Assembly: GCF_000826125.2 (NCBI RefSeq)
Contig: NZ_LN651371.1
Span: 110,107-174,106, forward strand
Length of the DNA stretch: 64,000 bases
From: Bhargavaea cecembensis
GTDB taxonomy: Bacteria; Bacillota; Bacilli; Bacillales_A; Planococcaceae
Reading direction: 5' to 3'
Under the pieces are notes generated by a model, which was not told the DNA's origin, ran no database searches, and saw nothing but the letters and a program-made list of their open reading frames with translations. Positions within the stretch are counted from its first letter, which is position 1; each line of letters starts with the position of its first letter. Of the stretch, positions 51,011 to 60,328 are shown piece by piece. The position numbers were made by a program, and so were the translations under genes.

Positions 51011-51535
51011 ATGAAAACAAAAAATCTCGTATTGATGGCCCTGTTGATCGGAATCGGCACGGCGCTGTACATGGTGATCCCCGGATTCAGCGGGGGCATG
51101 AAGCCCGACTTCATGCTGACGATGATGTTCATCGGCATTCTGCTGTTCCGCGATATGAAGAGCGTGATCGTCCTGTCGCTCGCGACCGGCGTCCTGTCCG
51201 GACTGTTCACGACATTCCCGGGCGGATTCATCCCAAACGTCATCGATAAGACGGTGACCGGGCTCGTCTTCTTCGCAGTGGTCATGGCACTCGGCCGGTT
51301 CGCCGGCAAGCTGCCGGCCGCAACCGTACTCGCCGGGCTCGGCACGCTGCTGTCGGGGACCATTTTCCTGTCGGTCGCGATTTTCGCGCTCGGTGCGGAC
51401 TTCCCGTTCAGCATCCTGTTCGTATCGGTCGTCCTGCCGGCCATCGTGATGAACGGCGTCGCGTTCTTCATCATCTACCCGATCGTCATGCAGCTCGCCA
51501 AGCGGTCCGCCTATCAGACGGCGCCAACACACTGA
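51011..51535 (+). CDS. trpP: Tryptophan transporter TrpP (YhaG)
   Basis: A 174-residue membrane protein with about five helices, starting MKTKNLVLMALLIGIGTALY and containing the family block GMKPDFMLTMMFIGILLFRD and GLFTTFPGGFIPNVIDKTVT. It matches the TrpP/YhaG family and has the same neighbours as in B. subtilis (hit before, yhaH after). There the mRNA is bound by TRAP over the start region; here GAG triplets cluster over the binding site (GAGGAGAGATGAG), which is suggestive but also what a strong Shine-Dalgarno looks like. Confidence 0.9.
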   Translation: MKTKNLVLMALLIGIGTALYMVIPGFSGGMKPDFMLTMMFIGILLFRDMKSVIVLSLATGVLSGLFTTFPGGFIPNVIDKTVTGLVFFAVVMALGRFAGKLPAATVLAGLGTLLSGTIFLSVAIFALGADFPFSILFVSVVLPAIVMNGVAFFIIYPIVMQLAKRSAYQTAPTH

Positions 51536-51549
51536 TTCAGCCAATCGAC

Positions 51550-51581
51550 AGCCCCGGCCCACCCGCCGGGGCTTTTTGTTT
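51550..51581 (+). terminator. Terminator of trpP
   Basis: AGCCCCGGC and GCCGGGGCT form a 9-bp stem followed by TTTTGTTTT. Confidence 0.9.
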
Positions 51582-51666
51582 TCCGTTGCCTGCTCCCTTT
51601 TGCCCATGTTTTAATAAAAGAAGGGAAAGGAATACTTAGATAGAGCAGAGAAGGGAGAGTGCCCCC

Positions 51667-52032
51667 ATGAAAGCATCATCATTTTTCCTCGGATTCGCCG
51701 TCGGTGCCGTCGGAAGTGCGGCGGCCGTCCTGTTTTCCGCCCCCCAGTCGGGAGAGGAACTCAGACAATCGGTCAAAAGCACATCCGATGACATGAAGGA
51801 GAAAATGGACGACGTCAAAGAAAAAGCGATGGAATTGAAAAACTCCGTCAAGCATCTCGCGGATGAAGCGAAAGCGCGCATTCCGGAAATGAAAGATGAT
51901 CTGAAAGAATCGATCGACGAATGGAATCGCGACACCGAAACCAACCGGGATCGCATCCAAAAAAGGATCCAGCAGATCCAGACCTCGATGGCCGAGCTTG
52001 AACAGGCCGTCGCCGCCACACAGAAAAAGTAA
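51667..52032 (+). CDS. yhaH: YtxH-domain protein YhaH
   Basis: A 121-residue protein. A glycine-rich membrane helix (SSFFLGFAVGAVGSAAAVLF) is followed directly by S-A-P-Q-S-G-E-E-L-R, the conserved YtxH turn, then a long charged helix with coiled-coil character. YtxH-like proteins are stress-related in Bacillus. AGGGAG precedes the ATG. Position between trpP and hpr matches B. subtilis yhaH. Confidence 0.88.
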   Translation: MKASSFFLGFAVGAVGSAAAVLFSAPQSGEELRQSVKSTSDDMKEKMDDVKEKAMELKNSVKHLADEAKARIPEMKDDLKESIDEWNRDTETNRDRIQKRIQQIQTSMAELEQAVAATQKK

Positions 52033-52037
52033 CACGG

Positions 52038-52076
52038 ACCGTCCCTCCGGAAACCCGGAGGACGGTTTTCTTTTTG
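52038..52076 (+). terminator. Terminator of yhaH
   Basis: ACCGTCC(C)TCCGG and CCGGAGGACGGT form a stem with one bulge, followed by TTTC and T5. Confidence 0.85.
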
Positions 52077-52295
52077 TTCCGGGACTCAGCCTGGACTTTA
52101 TCAGCCGGAAATATTAAAAAGCAACGGTCGTCGTCTTCATTTTTTCGCCGTTCGACGGTATTTTCAATGTTTCGCACCTCGATTCTTCTGTTTCAGACCG
52201 AATGCGCGAAAATTTGAAAACTCTCCTTCTTTCTTTCAAACTTTATTGATATAATAACGATAAAGAATCCGAACATTGAGAAAGAAGGTGAGGAA

Positions 52296-52889
52296 TTGAG
52301 CGAACAACCTTACACGCTGAAAGAGGCGATGATTTACAGCCAGCGCATCGCCCAGCTGTCGAAAGCCCTCTGGAAAGCCGTGGAGAAAGACTGGCAGCAA
52401 TGGATCAAGCCGTTCGGCCTCAACATCAACGAACATCACATCCTCTGGATCTCCTGCCACCTGCAGGGCGCGACCATCTCGGAAGTAGCGAAGTTCGGTG
52501 TCATGCATGTGTCGACTGCATTCAACTTCTCGAAAAAGCTGGAGGAGCGGGGGTATCTCTCCTTCTCGAAGCGGGAGGAAGACAAGCGCAGTACGTATGT
52601 TGAAGTGACACCCGAAGGCGAAGCGCTCCTCCAGCAGATCAATGAACATTATTATGATACGGAACATACTTTCCTGGAGGGCTCACTCCCGCTGAAAAAG
52701 CTTTACGGCCGGTTCCCAGAGTTCATCGAACTGATGGCGGTCATCCGGAACATTTACGGAAGCGATTTCATGGAAATCTTCGAGCGGGGCTTCAAGAACA
52801 TGGATGAAATGTTTGAGGAAACGGACGGGAAACTGTCGTCCAAGCAGCGCAGTGAGCCGGATGATGAAGAGGTTGGCGAGGCCCTTTAA
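52296..52889 (+). CDS. hpr: MarR-family transition-state regulator Hpr (ScoC)
   Basis: A 197-residue winged-helix regulator that in B. subtilis represses proteases, sporulation and peptide transport during growth. It is very similar to Hpr: [40 protein letters not shown], and [20 protein letters not shown], followed by the wing ([15 protein letters not shown]) and [14 protein letters not shown]. Start TTG at 52296 after AAGGTGAGG. The acidic C-terminal tail is variable in the family. Confidence 0.95.
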   Translation: MSEQPYTLKEAMIYSQRIAQLSKALWKAVEKDWQQWIKPFGLNINEHHILWISCHLQGATISEVAKFGVMHVSTAFNFSKKLEERGYLSFSKREEDKRSTYVEVTPEGEALLQQINEHYYDTEHTFLEGSLPLKKLYGRFPEFIELMAVIRNIYGSDFMEIFERGFKNMDEMFEETDGKLSSKQRSEPDDEEVGEAL

Positions 52890-52976
52890 TTTTTTTGTGT
52901 TTTAAGGTTGATTTTTTCCCTGAATCGCAGTACTGTATGTATCGTCCTAAACGGTAACGCAAAGGAGATGCAACCG

Positions 52977-53519
52977 ATGCACTGCTGGAAAACCATCAAC
53001 GTGAAAAAGCATTATGGACTGAGCAGGCTGTTCCTTCTGTCGTCGATGATCATGGTGGCGGTATTCATCATTTCATATGTCAGTTTCAATCTGATCCATG
53101 ACGGGGCGCTGACCGACTCGCTCTTCCCGCTCTTTCTGGTGATGGTCGTCCTGCTGTATCCGGTGCACAAAGCGATCCACTATGCCGTCCTCTGGCGGTA
53201 CCGGGGACGGATCCGCATGTGTGTGAACCGCGACTGGCCGGTCTTCCCGGTCATCCAGCTGCAGGTGCGCGAGCCGATCCCGAAACAGCGGTTTGCCATT
53301 TCGCTCATCATGCCGTTCCTGACGCTCAACCCGCTCTTCATCGCGGGCGGCGTCCTGTTCCCGGCGTTCACGCATTACTTCGTCATCCTGCTCGCCTATC
53401 ATTGCGGGATGTGCCTGATCGACCTGATTTACGTCAAGAACCTCTCCCGCTCGCCGAAAGCCAGCTACATTGAAGAGACGGACGGCGGTTATGAGATCCT
53501 CGTCCCGTTCGCAGATTGA
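52977..53519 (+). CDS. DUF3267-like membrane protein (putative zincin fold)
   Basis: A 180-residue membrane protein with four helices, beginning MHCWKTINVKKHYGLSRLFL. The second helix ends in HKAIHYAVLW, at the place where DUF3267 proteins carry H-E-x-x-H; here the glutamate is lysine, so a metalloprotease function is doubtful. The ATG at 52977 with AAAGGAG nine bases upstream is preferred. It lies between hpr and prsA, as similar genes do in B. subtilis. Confidence 0.65.
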   Translation: MHCWKTINVKKHYGLSRLFLLSSMIMVAVFIISYVSFNLIHDGALTDSLFPLFLVMVVLLYPVHKAIHYAVLWRYRGRIRMCVNRDWPVFPVIQLQVREPIPKQRFAISLIMPFLTLNPLFIAGGVLFPAFTHYFVILLAYHCGMCLIDLIYVKNLSRSPKASYIEETDGGYEILVPFAD

Positions 53520-53580
53520 GGTTTTCATTTGACCCGCCTTCTGTTATGCTTTAACAATAGTCAGAGGGGGGGAAGCCGGG

Positions 53581-53769
53581 ATGATCATTCTGATTACCAT
53601 CCTGTTTTCGATCTTTTACTTGTTCCAGATCAATAAGATGACCTATGCCCTTTGCGAGTCCAGGGAGATTCCGGAGGAAAAACAGCCGAAAATCTACCGG
53701 ACCGTCAATATTTTGATCACGATCCTCATCATTTCGTTTTTCGTCGAAATCCTGACCACGGTGACTTGA
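53581..53769 (+). CDS. Small membrane protein
   Basis: A 62-residue protein with helices at both ends (MIILITILFSIFYLFQINKM and TVNILITILIISFFVEILTT) and a charged loop CESREIPEEKQPK between. GAGGGGGG lies upstream. It sits in the hpr-prsA interval and is not recognised further. Confidence 0.6.
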   Translation: MIILITILFSIFYLFQINKMTYALCESREIPEEKQPKIYRTVNILITILIISFFVEILTTVT

Positions 53770-53785
53770 TCGCGACAACGGAAAA

Positions 53786-53827
53786 TAAACGTCCATCCGC
53801 CCCATTGCCGGGCGGATGGACGTTTTT
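53786..53827. terminator. Bidirectional terminator
   Basis: AACGTCCATCCGCCC and GGGCGGATGGACGTT form a 15-bp stem with T tracts both ways, between the small membrane gene and the YjcZ-like gene. Confidence 0.92.
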
Positions 53828-53888
53828 GATGGACGGGCTCCGGCCTTGCCGGCAGGCGTCACGGCCGTCTCATCTTCAATCGTTCCGA

Positions 53889-53981
53889 TCAGTATACGTA
53901 GGCTGCACCGACGATGATCAGCAGGATGAAAAGGACGACGATCAAGGCGAAGCCGCCGCCGTAGTTGTACCCTCCGCTCAT
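53889..53981 (-). CDS. YjcZ-family small sporulation-type membrane protein
   Basis: A 30-residue protein, MSGGYNYGGGFALIVVLFIL then LIIVGAAYVY. The glycine/tyrosine-rich head and single hydrophobic tail are the hallmark of the YjcZ/SscA-like family found in spore-forming Bacilli. The ribosome-binding site AGGAGGTGATC is perfect, so the gene is surely translated. Alone between the hpr cluster and prsA. Confidence 0.85.
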   Translation of the reverse strand: MSGGYNYGGGFALIVVLFILLIIVGAAYVY

Positions 53982-54116
53982 GTGATCACCTCCTCTCTCC
54001 CGATATCGTATGCACGGGGAGACGGGACCTGTGGGCAATAGCGGGAACCTTTTTGTTTAACAGACGTTTTTATGGTATATTTAAACCTGTTTAGATTACA
54101 GTTAGGGGAGAAGAGA

Positions 54117-55001
54117 ATGAAGAAATCCATCATGGCAGCCACCATCGCAGCTTCCGTCCTGGCCCTTTCGGCTTGCAGCAACAACGGCGGCGAAGAAGCG
54201 ATCGTCACTTCGAAGGCCGGGGACATCACGCAGCAAGAGTTTTATAACGAAATGAAGGACTCCGTCGGCGACCAGGCCCTCAGCCTTATGGTCATCCAGA
54301 AAGTCCTTGAGGATAAATACGATGTCGACAAAAAAGAGATCGACAAAGAGTTCGACAAGAGCAAGGAAGAAATGGGAGACAGCTTTGACGCCTTCCTGGC
54401 CCAAAACGGCTACAACGAAGAAAGCTACAAAAACATGATGTACCTGAACAAGCTTCAGCAGGCGGCCCTCACGGACGGCGTGAAAGTGTCCGACGAGGAA
54501 ATCGACACGTACATCGATCGGGCGAAAACTGAAATCCATGCCCAGCACGTGCTCGTGGACGACGAAAAAACCGCCCAGGAAGTGAAGAAGAAGCTTGAGG
54601 ACGGCGCGGACTTCGCGGAAGTCGCGAAAGAATATTCCACCGAAGAAGCAGCCCAGCAGACCGGCGGCGACCTCGGCTGGTTCGGTCCGGACAAGATGGT
54701 CCAGGAATTCACCGACGCGGCCTATACCCTCGAGCCGAAGAAAATCAGCGATCCTGTGAAGTCCGATTTCGGCTATCACATCATCCAAGTTCTTGAGAAG
54801 CGGGACGCCGAAGAGAACCCGGCGGAAGGCAAAGAGCGGGATGAGATCAAGGAAGAGCTGACGATGAAGAAAGCCGATCAGGACAAGCTCATGGACAAGA
54901 TCTCCCAGCTCCTCATCGACGCGGACATCAAGATCAAAGACGACGGCCTCAAAGGCGCCCTCGACCAGTTCTACGGCCCTGCGAAAGACGCCAAGAAATA
55001 A
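54117..55001 (+). CDS. prsA: Peptidyl-prolyl isomerase lipoprotein PrsA
   Basis: An extracytoplasmic foldase tethered to the membrane and needed for folding secreted proteins. The 294-residue precursor has a lipoprotein signal (MKKSIMAATIAASVLALSAC). A parvulin domain spans about residues 135-230 (IHAQHVLVDDEKTAQEVKKK, FAEVAKEYSTEEAAQQTGGD, LGWFGPDKMVQEF, SDFGYHIIQVL), flanked by the NC-domain helices. The ATG after GGGGAG is chosen over a frame starting 15 codons earlier. Hpr and PrsA genes are neighbours as in B. subtilis. Confidence 0.95.
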   Translation: MKKSIMAATIAASVLALSACSNNGGEEAIVTSKAGDITQQEFYNEMKDSVGDQALSLMVIQKVLEDKYDVDKKEIDKEFDKSKEEMGDSFDAFLAQNGYNEESYKNMMYLNKLQQAALTDGVKVSDEEIDTYIDRAKTEIHAQHVLVDDEKTAQEVKKKLEDGADFAEVAKEYSTEEAAQQTGGDLGWFGPDKMVQEFTDAAYTLEPKKISDPVKSDFGYHIIQVLEKRDAEENPAEGKERDEIKEELTMKKADQDKLMDKISQLLIDADIKIKDDGLKGALDQFYGPAKDAKK

Positions 55002-55013
55002 TGTGTGCAAAAC

Positions 55014-55044
55014 GCGGCCCCCGCTTTCGGGAGCCGCTTTTTTT
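55014..55044 (+). terminator. Terminator of prsA
   Basis: GCGGCCCCCG and CGGGAGCCGC form a stem with one mismatch, followed by T7. Confidence 0.88.
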
Positions 55045-55049
55045 GTATA

Positions 55050-55092
55050 AAAAAAGCAGTCGCGGACGACAGGCATCCACGGCTGCTTTTTA
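55050..55092 (-). terminator. Terminator of the yhaO-yhaN-yhaM operon
   Basis: AAAAGCAG and CTGCTTTT (outer stem, imperfect inside) with T tracts on the minus strand, just after the yhaM stop. Confidence 0.6.
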
Positions 55093-55097
55093 TTGAT

Positions 55098-56036
55098 TCA
55101 CTCGATCGCCGGTTTGTAGAACTGCCGGTTGTCGAGCGGGAAGAGCCGCTCGGTGAATTCGCCGGGGGCGGTCTTGGCGAGCGCCCGGTCGAGCATGTTC
55201 ATCTTGGCGTCGATGTTGTCGATGTAATGGAGGATTTCCGCTTCCTTCAGCATCGGTTTTTTCGGGCTCCCCCACTCCTCCTTGCCGTGGTGCGACAGGA
55301 CCATATGCTGGAGAAGCATGACTTCTTCTCCTTCGATCTCCAGCTCCGCGGCGGCCATGGCGATTTCGTTCACCATGATGGAGATGTGGCCGAGCAGGTT
55401 GCCCTCGGCCGTGTAGACCGTGCCGACCGGGCCGGACAGCTCGACGACTTTGCCGACGTCATGCAGGATGATCCCAGCGTACAGGAGGTCCTTGTTCAAT
55501 GTCGGATACAGGCCGCAGAGCGCCTGGCCGAGCTTGAGCATGGACACGACGTGGTCGAGGAGCCCGGAGACGTAGTCGTGATGGTTTTTCGTCGCGGCCG
55601 GATAGACGAGGAAGGCGTCCCGGTGCTTTTTCAGGAGATGCCGCGTGATCCGCTGGATGTTCGGGTTCACGATCTCGAAGATGAACGGCGACAGCTCCTC
55701 GTACAGTTCCTCTTTGCTTTTCTTTGCGCTCGGGACGAGGTCGGCGATCTGGACGGGCTCTTCCGGCTTCGCCGGCCGGATGCTCTTGATGCGGAGCTGG
55801 GTGCGGCCGCGGTAGTCCTGGACTTCGCCGCCGACCCGGACGATCGAGGCCGGCTGATAGATCTGTTCATGCTCTTCCTTCGCGTCCCACAGCTTCGCCT
55901 CGATATCCCCCGTCTTGTCCTGCAGGATGAGCGTCATGAACGGGCTCCCCTGGTTCGTCGTTCCTTTCGTCGCCTGCTTGATGAGCAGATACAGGTCCAC
56001 CCGGTCGCCGGGCTTGCATACTCCGATTCCTTTCAT
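55098..56036 (-). CDS. yhaM: 3'-5' exoribonuclease YhaM
   Basis: A 312-residue nuclease with an N-terminal OB fold ([38 protein letters not shown]) and a C-terminal HD domain ([67 protein letters not shown]). Both metal-binding HD pairs are intact. The start ATG at 56034-56036 overlaps the yhaN stop as ATGA. YhaM trims RNA 3' ends and can act on DNA, fitting its operon with SbcCD-like proteins. Confidence 0.94.
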   Translation of the reverse strand: MKGIGVCKPGDRVDLYLLIKQATKGTTNQGSPFMTLILQDKTGDIEAKLWDAKEEHEQIYQPASIVRVGGEVQDYRGRTQLRIKSIRPAKPEEPVQIADLVPSAKKSKEELYEELSPFIFEIVNPNIQRITRHLLKKHRDAFLVYPAATKNHHDYVSGLLDHVVSMLKLGQALCGLYPTLNKDLLYAGIILHDVGKVVELSGPVGTVYTAEGNLLGHISIMVNEIAMAAAELEIEGEEVMLLQHMVLSHHGKEEWGSPKKPMLKEAEILHYIDNIDAKMNMLDRALAKTAPGEFTERLFPLDNRQFYKPAIE

Positions 56037-58906
56037 GTCTGCAACACACCCTTCCCGCTCCCCGTTCCCGCAACGTCGATGACCGCGGCGTCTTTGAATG
56101 CCCCGGCCATGTTTTCGTGGCAAGTGAAGTAGAGGAACTGATGATTGGTCTTCAATTCTTCCATCAAGTTTACCATATGGCCCAGGCGCTCCCGGTCAAA
56201 GTGGACGAACGGGTCGTCCAGGATGACCGGGAACGGGGCCTGCTCTTGCAGCGTCCCGGCAAGTGCCAGGCGGAGGGAAATATAAGCCTGTTCCTTCGTC
56301 GCCTGGCTCAGTTCGTGGATCGCAAACCGCATGCCGCTCCGGTTTTCCGCCGTGAACCGGCCGTCGCTTCCGAGGACAAGCGCGCTGTATGCCCCGCCCG
56401 TCAGCCGGGCGAACAGACGGCCTGCCCGGCTGACCGCATCCGGAAGCGTCTCTTCCTTCATCCGGCCGACTGTCCGGCCGATGGCGGCGGCTGCTGCTTT
56501 CCGGGCGGCCCAATTGCGTGAAAGCCTCCGGAACTCCGCCTTCTTCATTTCAAATTCCTGCAGCCGTTCATCATATGCCCGGTCTGTGAGGAGATGATCC
56601 ATCTTCGCTTCGAGGTCCGCCCGCTCCCCGAGAAGGCGGTCGCGCTCCTGCGCAAGTTTTTCAAGAGTGTCCGAACACTGTTCCAGTTCTTCCGCAAGAG
56701 CTGCGTCGTCGGGCTCTCCTTCGAATTCCGGACGGCCGAGCGATCCGAGCTGACGGACGGCCGCGGCGAGCTCTTTCTCCAGCTCCGCTTTCCGCGCCGA
56801 CTGACTGGCCGCCTTGTAGAATCCGGCCTCGTCGGAAACTTCCGCTTCCTTCAGCAGTCCCCTTGCCTGTTCGCGGATCTGCTGCAAGTATGTTTCGTTC
56901 TCCCGAAGCTCTTCCTCCAGGTTGCCCAGCTCGGCTAGCATCCGGGCGCGTTCTGACTCTGCCGAAGAAATGCCGGCATCCAGGTCTTTCAGTTTCCCGA
57001 ACAGCAGGTCATCCGCGGCAGGCCCGCCGAGCAGCCCGCTGATCGTTTGCCGGATTCCCTCCATCTTCCGGAGGGCCTGGTCCCTGCGCTGCAGTTCGGC
57101 CTGTTCCCTGCGGAAGGCTTCCTGGGTCTCGCGGACGAGCCGGAACAGCTCCGGCACGAGCGCCGCGGACGGAAGCCCCGTGATGCCGTAGCCGGCGACG
57201 AATGCCATCAGCTCCTTTTCCGAATCCGACAGATCCGCTTCCGCCTGAGTGAGCTTTTCCTGCAGGCCGGTTTTCTCCGCGTGCAGCCGTTCTTCCGTCT
57301 CCGTCGCCCGGTCGAGCTCGGCGAAGTGGCGGCGCACCCGGTCGGCCAGCCGGTCCATGTCATCCTCCCGCCCGCCGTACTCGTCAAGGAGGCGCTGTTC
57401 CTCGATGGTGAGTCCGTCCTTTCCGCCTTGGTCCCTGAACAGGTAGGCGGAAGCGGCGACGAGCAGGCCGGCCGGGAGCAGCAGCCACTGACGCGTGAAC
57501 ACGGCAATGACTGCGAGCAGCACGCCGAGCGCCGCGAGGATCAGGACCGGGGATTTCCCGGCTGTTCCCGGTTTCCGTTTTGCTTCGATGGCGGCAAGCT
57601 TCCGGCGGATACCCGGCCAGGCGGCGGCCCGTTCCATTTCCCGGTCATCCGGGCCGGCCGACTCCAGATGCTTCCGCTGTTCACGGGTCCGTGCCAGCTC
57701 CGCTTCCTTGTCTGCAAGGCGCCCGGCCAGCATGCGCCGGTTTTCACCTGCCGCAGACCGGCGCGAGGTCAGGGCATGCAGTTCCTCTTCCTTCTTTAAT
57801 GAGGCATCGGCATGGACGAGCGATTCCGCACGGGAGCCGGACAAGCCGAGCCGTCCGAGCAGGCCAGCCTTGATCCCGCCGAGTTCGGACAGCGCCTCCC
57901 CGGCCCTCGCCGCTGCCGCTTTCGCTTCATGCCAGGCGGATTCCTCGGCAAGCGCCGCTTTCACGCCGGACACCAGCTCTCCGGAAGGCTCCTCCGGCAT
58001 GGCCTCTTCCAGCTTCCCGATCCGCTCCCGCAGCGAAGTGCCGGCTGCACCGGCCGCCAGGGCCTTGTCCTTCAATGATTCATATCGTCGGACCCCGTCT
58101 TGCGGGAACGGGGCTTCCCCGATTTCATCAAGTTCCCGCCGGGTCTGCCTGCGGGCGGATTCAAGCGGGAGGGCCTGCCGCATGAGGAGCAGCCGGCGTC
58201 GGCGCCTTTCAAGCGAGCCGTTTTCTTCCGCCAGTTCCTCGAGCCGGCGCCGGATCTCCGCCGATCTCTCCTTCATGGGGGCATAGCCTTCCGCCTTCTT
58301 CCGGCAGTCGGCGAGTTCCTCTTCCATGTCACGCAGTTCGCCGAGAAGGGCGTTCACCGCAGGCACACGGCCCGACTTCTTGAACAGTCCGTCCAGCTCC
58401 TTCTGCAGCTTCGTTTCAAATGCGGCGAGGTCATCCGCACCGGTTGTGCCGGAAGCGATGAGCGCCCGGCCGAGCTCTTCTTCGTTCATGTGTCCGATCT
58501 CCTGAAGCTGGATGAGGGAGAACGAAAAAACGGACTCGAACGACTGGCGGTCATGCCCCCTCAGGATTTGGGCCAGAAGCTCCTCTCCCCCTTCGCGGCC
58601 GTCCGCCAGCCGGACCGTCACTTCGCCTGCAGACCTGCCGGACACCCGTTCGATCACGCACGGCCCGTACTCCGGATCCGTGAGATGCAGCCGGCCGCCG
58701 TAGGCACCGCCGGCTTTCGGTTCATACCGTAGCAGGTTCGTGTTCCGCTGCGGGAAGCCGAACAGTGTGTGCAGGATGAACTGCCGCATCGTCGTCTTCC
58801 CCGCTTCGTTGCCGCCGTGCAGCACGTTAATCCCGTCCGCGAGTTCGACCGTGACGTCCGTATGCTTGCCGAATCCGTAAATGACGAGCTTGTTGATCCT
58901 CATCAT
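56033..58906 (-). CDS. yhaN: SbcC-like coiled-coil ATPase YhaN
   Basis: A 957-residue SMC/Rad50-type ATPase. The N-terminal lobe has [20 protein letters not shown] and Walker A ([10 protein letters not shown] near residue 36). The middle is long coiled coil rich in E, R and A, broken by a hydrophobic pair ([37 protein letters not shown]) that marks the YhaN type and suggests membrane association. The C-terminal lobe carries the signature region and Walker B ([12 protein letters not shown]). It overlaps yhaO and yhaM by 4 bp each. Partner of the YhaO nuclease. Confidence 0.92.
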   Translation of the reverse strand: MMRINKLVIYGFGKHTDVTVELADGINVLHGGNEAGKTTMRQFILHTLFGFPQRNTNLLRYEPKAGGAYGGRLHLTDPEYGPCVIERVSGRSAGEVTVRLADGREGGEELLAQILRGHDRQSFESVFSFSLIQLQEIGHMNEEELGRALIASGTTGADDLAAFETKLQKELDGLFKKSGRVPAVNALLGELRDMEEELADCRKKAEGYAPMKERSAEIRRRLEELAEENGSLERRRRRLLLMRQALPLESARRQTRRELDEIGEAPFPQDGVRRYESLKDKALAAGAAGTSLRERIGKLEEAMPEEPSGELVSGVKAALAEESAWHEAKAAAARAGEALSELGGIKAGLLGRLGLSGSRAESLVHADASLKKEEELHALTSRRSAAGENRRMLAGRLADKEAELARTREQRKHLESAGPDDREMERAAAWPGIRRKLAAIEAKRKPGTAGKSPVLILAALGVLLAVIAVFTRQWLLLPAGLLVAASAYLFRDQGGKDGLTIEEQRLLDEYGGREDDMDRLADRVRRHFAELDRATETEERLHAEKTGLQEKLTQAEADLSDSEKELMAFVAGYGITGLPSAALVPELFRLVRETQEAFRREQAELQRRDQALRKMEGIRQTISGLLGGPAADDLLFGKLKDLDAGISSAESERARMLAELGNLEEELRENETYLQQIREQARGLLKEAEVSDEAGFYKAASQSARKAELEKELAAAVRQLGSLGRPEFEGEPDDAALAEELEQCSDTLEKLAQERDRLLGERADLEAKMDHLLTDRAYDERLQEFEMKKAEFRRLSRNWAARKAAAAAIGRTVGRMKEETLPDAVSRAGRLFARLTGGAYSALVLGSDGRFTAENRSGMRFAIHELSQATKEQAYISLRLALAGTLQEQAPFPVILDDPFVHFDRERLGHMVNLMEELKTNHQFLYFTCHENMAGAFKDAAVIDVAGTGSGKGVLQT

Positions 58907-60126
58907 TCCGCAGTGCCCCCTGTTCCGAGCCCCGCGGCAAGCAGGCGCTCCGTTTCTTCTTTGAGTTCGCCGGCGAGACCGGCATCAAGGCGTTCCGTGA
59001 AGCGGTACGCCTGCCGGTGGCCGTACAGGTCGGCGAGGACGGTCTTCCAGTCGTCTTCTTCCCAGCCGTCCAGTTCCTCCAAGATGTCGCGCAAGAGACC
59101 GGTTCCCGGGGCCGCCCCGGTATCCCGCCTGAAGGTCAGCCTGTGGATGCCGACGTCCGGGAACTTCGCCTCCGCCGCTTCCCGGAGGAACTCCAGCCAT
59201 TCCTCGTCGGGGGCGCCCGCGAACATCGACTCCGTCTCAGGTCCGATCCTGCACAGCACGACGTCCGCGATGCACGGACCGTTTTCTGACCGGAAGCCCC
59301 CGAGTGCATCCATGCACCGGGAGATCCACTCGTCCGCATGTCTCACTCCGCCGCACGGGACGTCTACCCGTCCGAATATGAGTGCTGATGTTCTGATGAA
59401 TTCAAGTTCCGGACGGCCGTCGCCGAGCGTCACTTCATAGAACCCCTTCGGACCGGTCTCCTTCCGGTGCAGTCCCTGCAGGTTGCCGGGATACACGACG
59501 GGCGGCTGTTCGCTCAGCAGGCTTCTTTGATGGATATGACCGAGCGCCCAGTAGTCATAGCCTTTTGCGAGAAGCTCCCCGGTCGTGAACGGCGCATACA
59601 CATCATGCGCCTCGTCGCCGCGGACGCTTCCGTGGAGCATCCCGATGTGGACGGCGCCGTCCGCTGCAGCTTCCGGGTACTTGCCGATGACCGGATCCGG
59701 CACATGCCGCTCCGGATAGCTGAACCCGTGGATCTTCACTTTCCGGCCGCGCACGTCGAGAGAATGGGTGCCGACGTCCGGGCCGAACACTCGGACGTTC
59801 CCGGGCAATGAAAAACGGACCCACGAGCCGGCGAGATGATCGTGGTTCCCGTGTGAGACGAACACCGGGACGCCGGCCTCCTCCAGTTCTGCCATTCCCT
59901 GCCGGAACGCCTCCTGCGCTTTCAGGCTCCGGTCCTCGCCATCATAGACGTCTCCCGCGATCAGCAGGAAGTCGGGACGGGTTTCGACCGCATGGCGGAC
60001 AAGCCGGGAGAATGCCGTATATGTACTTTCCCGGACGGCCTTGAGCATCGCCGGGGAAAGGCCGGAAAACCCCTTGAACGGACTCCCCAGATGCAGGTCG
60101 GCCGCATGGATGAATCGGATTGTCAT
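58903..60126 (-). CDS. yhaO: SbcD-like DNA repair exonuclease YhaO
   Basis: A 407-residue calcineurin-type phosphoesterase: RFIHAADLHLGSPFKGFSG, ARHAVETRPDFLLIAGDVYDG (D-x-H and G-D motifs), VFVSHGNHDH (G-N-H-D), IHIGMLHGSV and YWALGHIHQ (G-H-x-H). This is the metal-binding set of SbcD/Mre11 nucleases. The open frame extends 47 codons upstream into repeats of the array-D type, but GGAGGTG directly precedes the ATG at 60124-60126. First gene of yhaO-yhaN-yhaM. Confidence 0.93.
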   Translation of the reverse strand: MTIRFIHAADLHLGSPFKGFSGLSPAMLKAVRESTYTAFSRLVRHAVETRPDFLLIAGDVYDGEDRSLKAQEAFRQGMAELEEAGVPVFVSHGNHDHLAGSWVRFSLPGNVRVFGPDVGTHSLDVRGRKVKIHGFSYPERHVPDPVIGKYPEAAADGAVHIGMLHGSVRGDEAHDVYAPFTTGELLAKGYDYWALGHIHQRSLLSEQPPVVYPGNLQGLHRKETGPKGFYEVTLGDGRPELEFIRTSALIFGRVDVPCGGVRHADEWISRCMDALGGFRSENGPCIADVVLCRIGPETESMFAGAPDEEWLEFLREAAEAKFPDVGIHRLTFRRDTGAAPGTGLLRDILEELDGWEEDDWKTVLADLYGHRQAYRFTERLDAGLAGELKEETERLLAAGLGTGGTAE

Positions 60127-60230
60127 CGGGACACCTCCAAATAACCGAATGTTTGTTCTTATTCTATCATATAAAGCCGGAGAATGGGAGAGTTGACGGC
60201 AGATCGGAAGGCTTTTTGTACGGGGGGCGT

Positions 60231-60272
60231 CCAGCTTTAGTTTCGGAGCCTCCAGCTTTAGTTTCAATCCAT
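60231..60272 (-). repeat. 21-bp repeat pair J (2 units, array-D type)
   Basis: Two units start at 60231 and 60252 and share CCAGCTTTAGTTTC; the first is identical in type to units of array D (22320-22487), 38 kb away. It lies upstream of yhaO, after the yhaP terminator. Confidence 0.85.
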
Positions 60273-60281
60273 CCCCATAAG

Positions 60282-60315
60282 AAAACAGGCAAGTCGGCCG
60301 GCGACTTGCCTGTTC
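60282..60315 (-). terminator. Terminator of the yhaQ-yhaP transcript
   Basis: CAGGCAAGTCG and CGACTTGCCTG form an 11-bp stem, followed by TTTTCTTAT on the minus strand. Confidence 0.9.
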
Positions 60316-60328
60316 ATTCCACTGTCTT

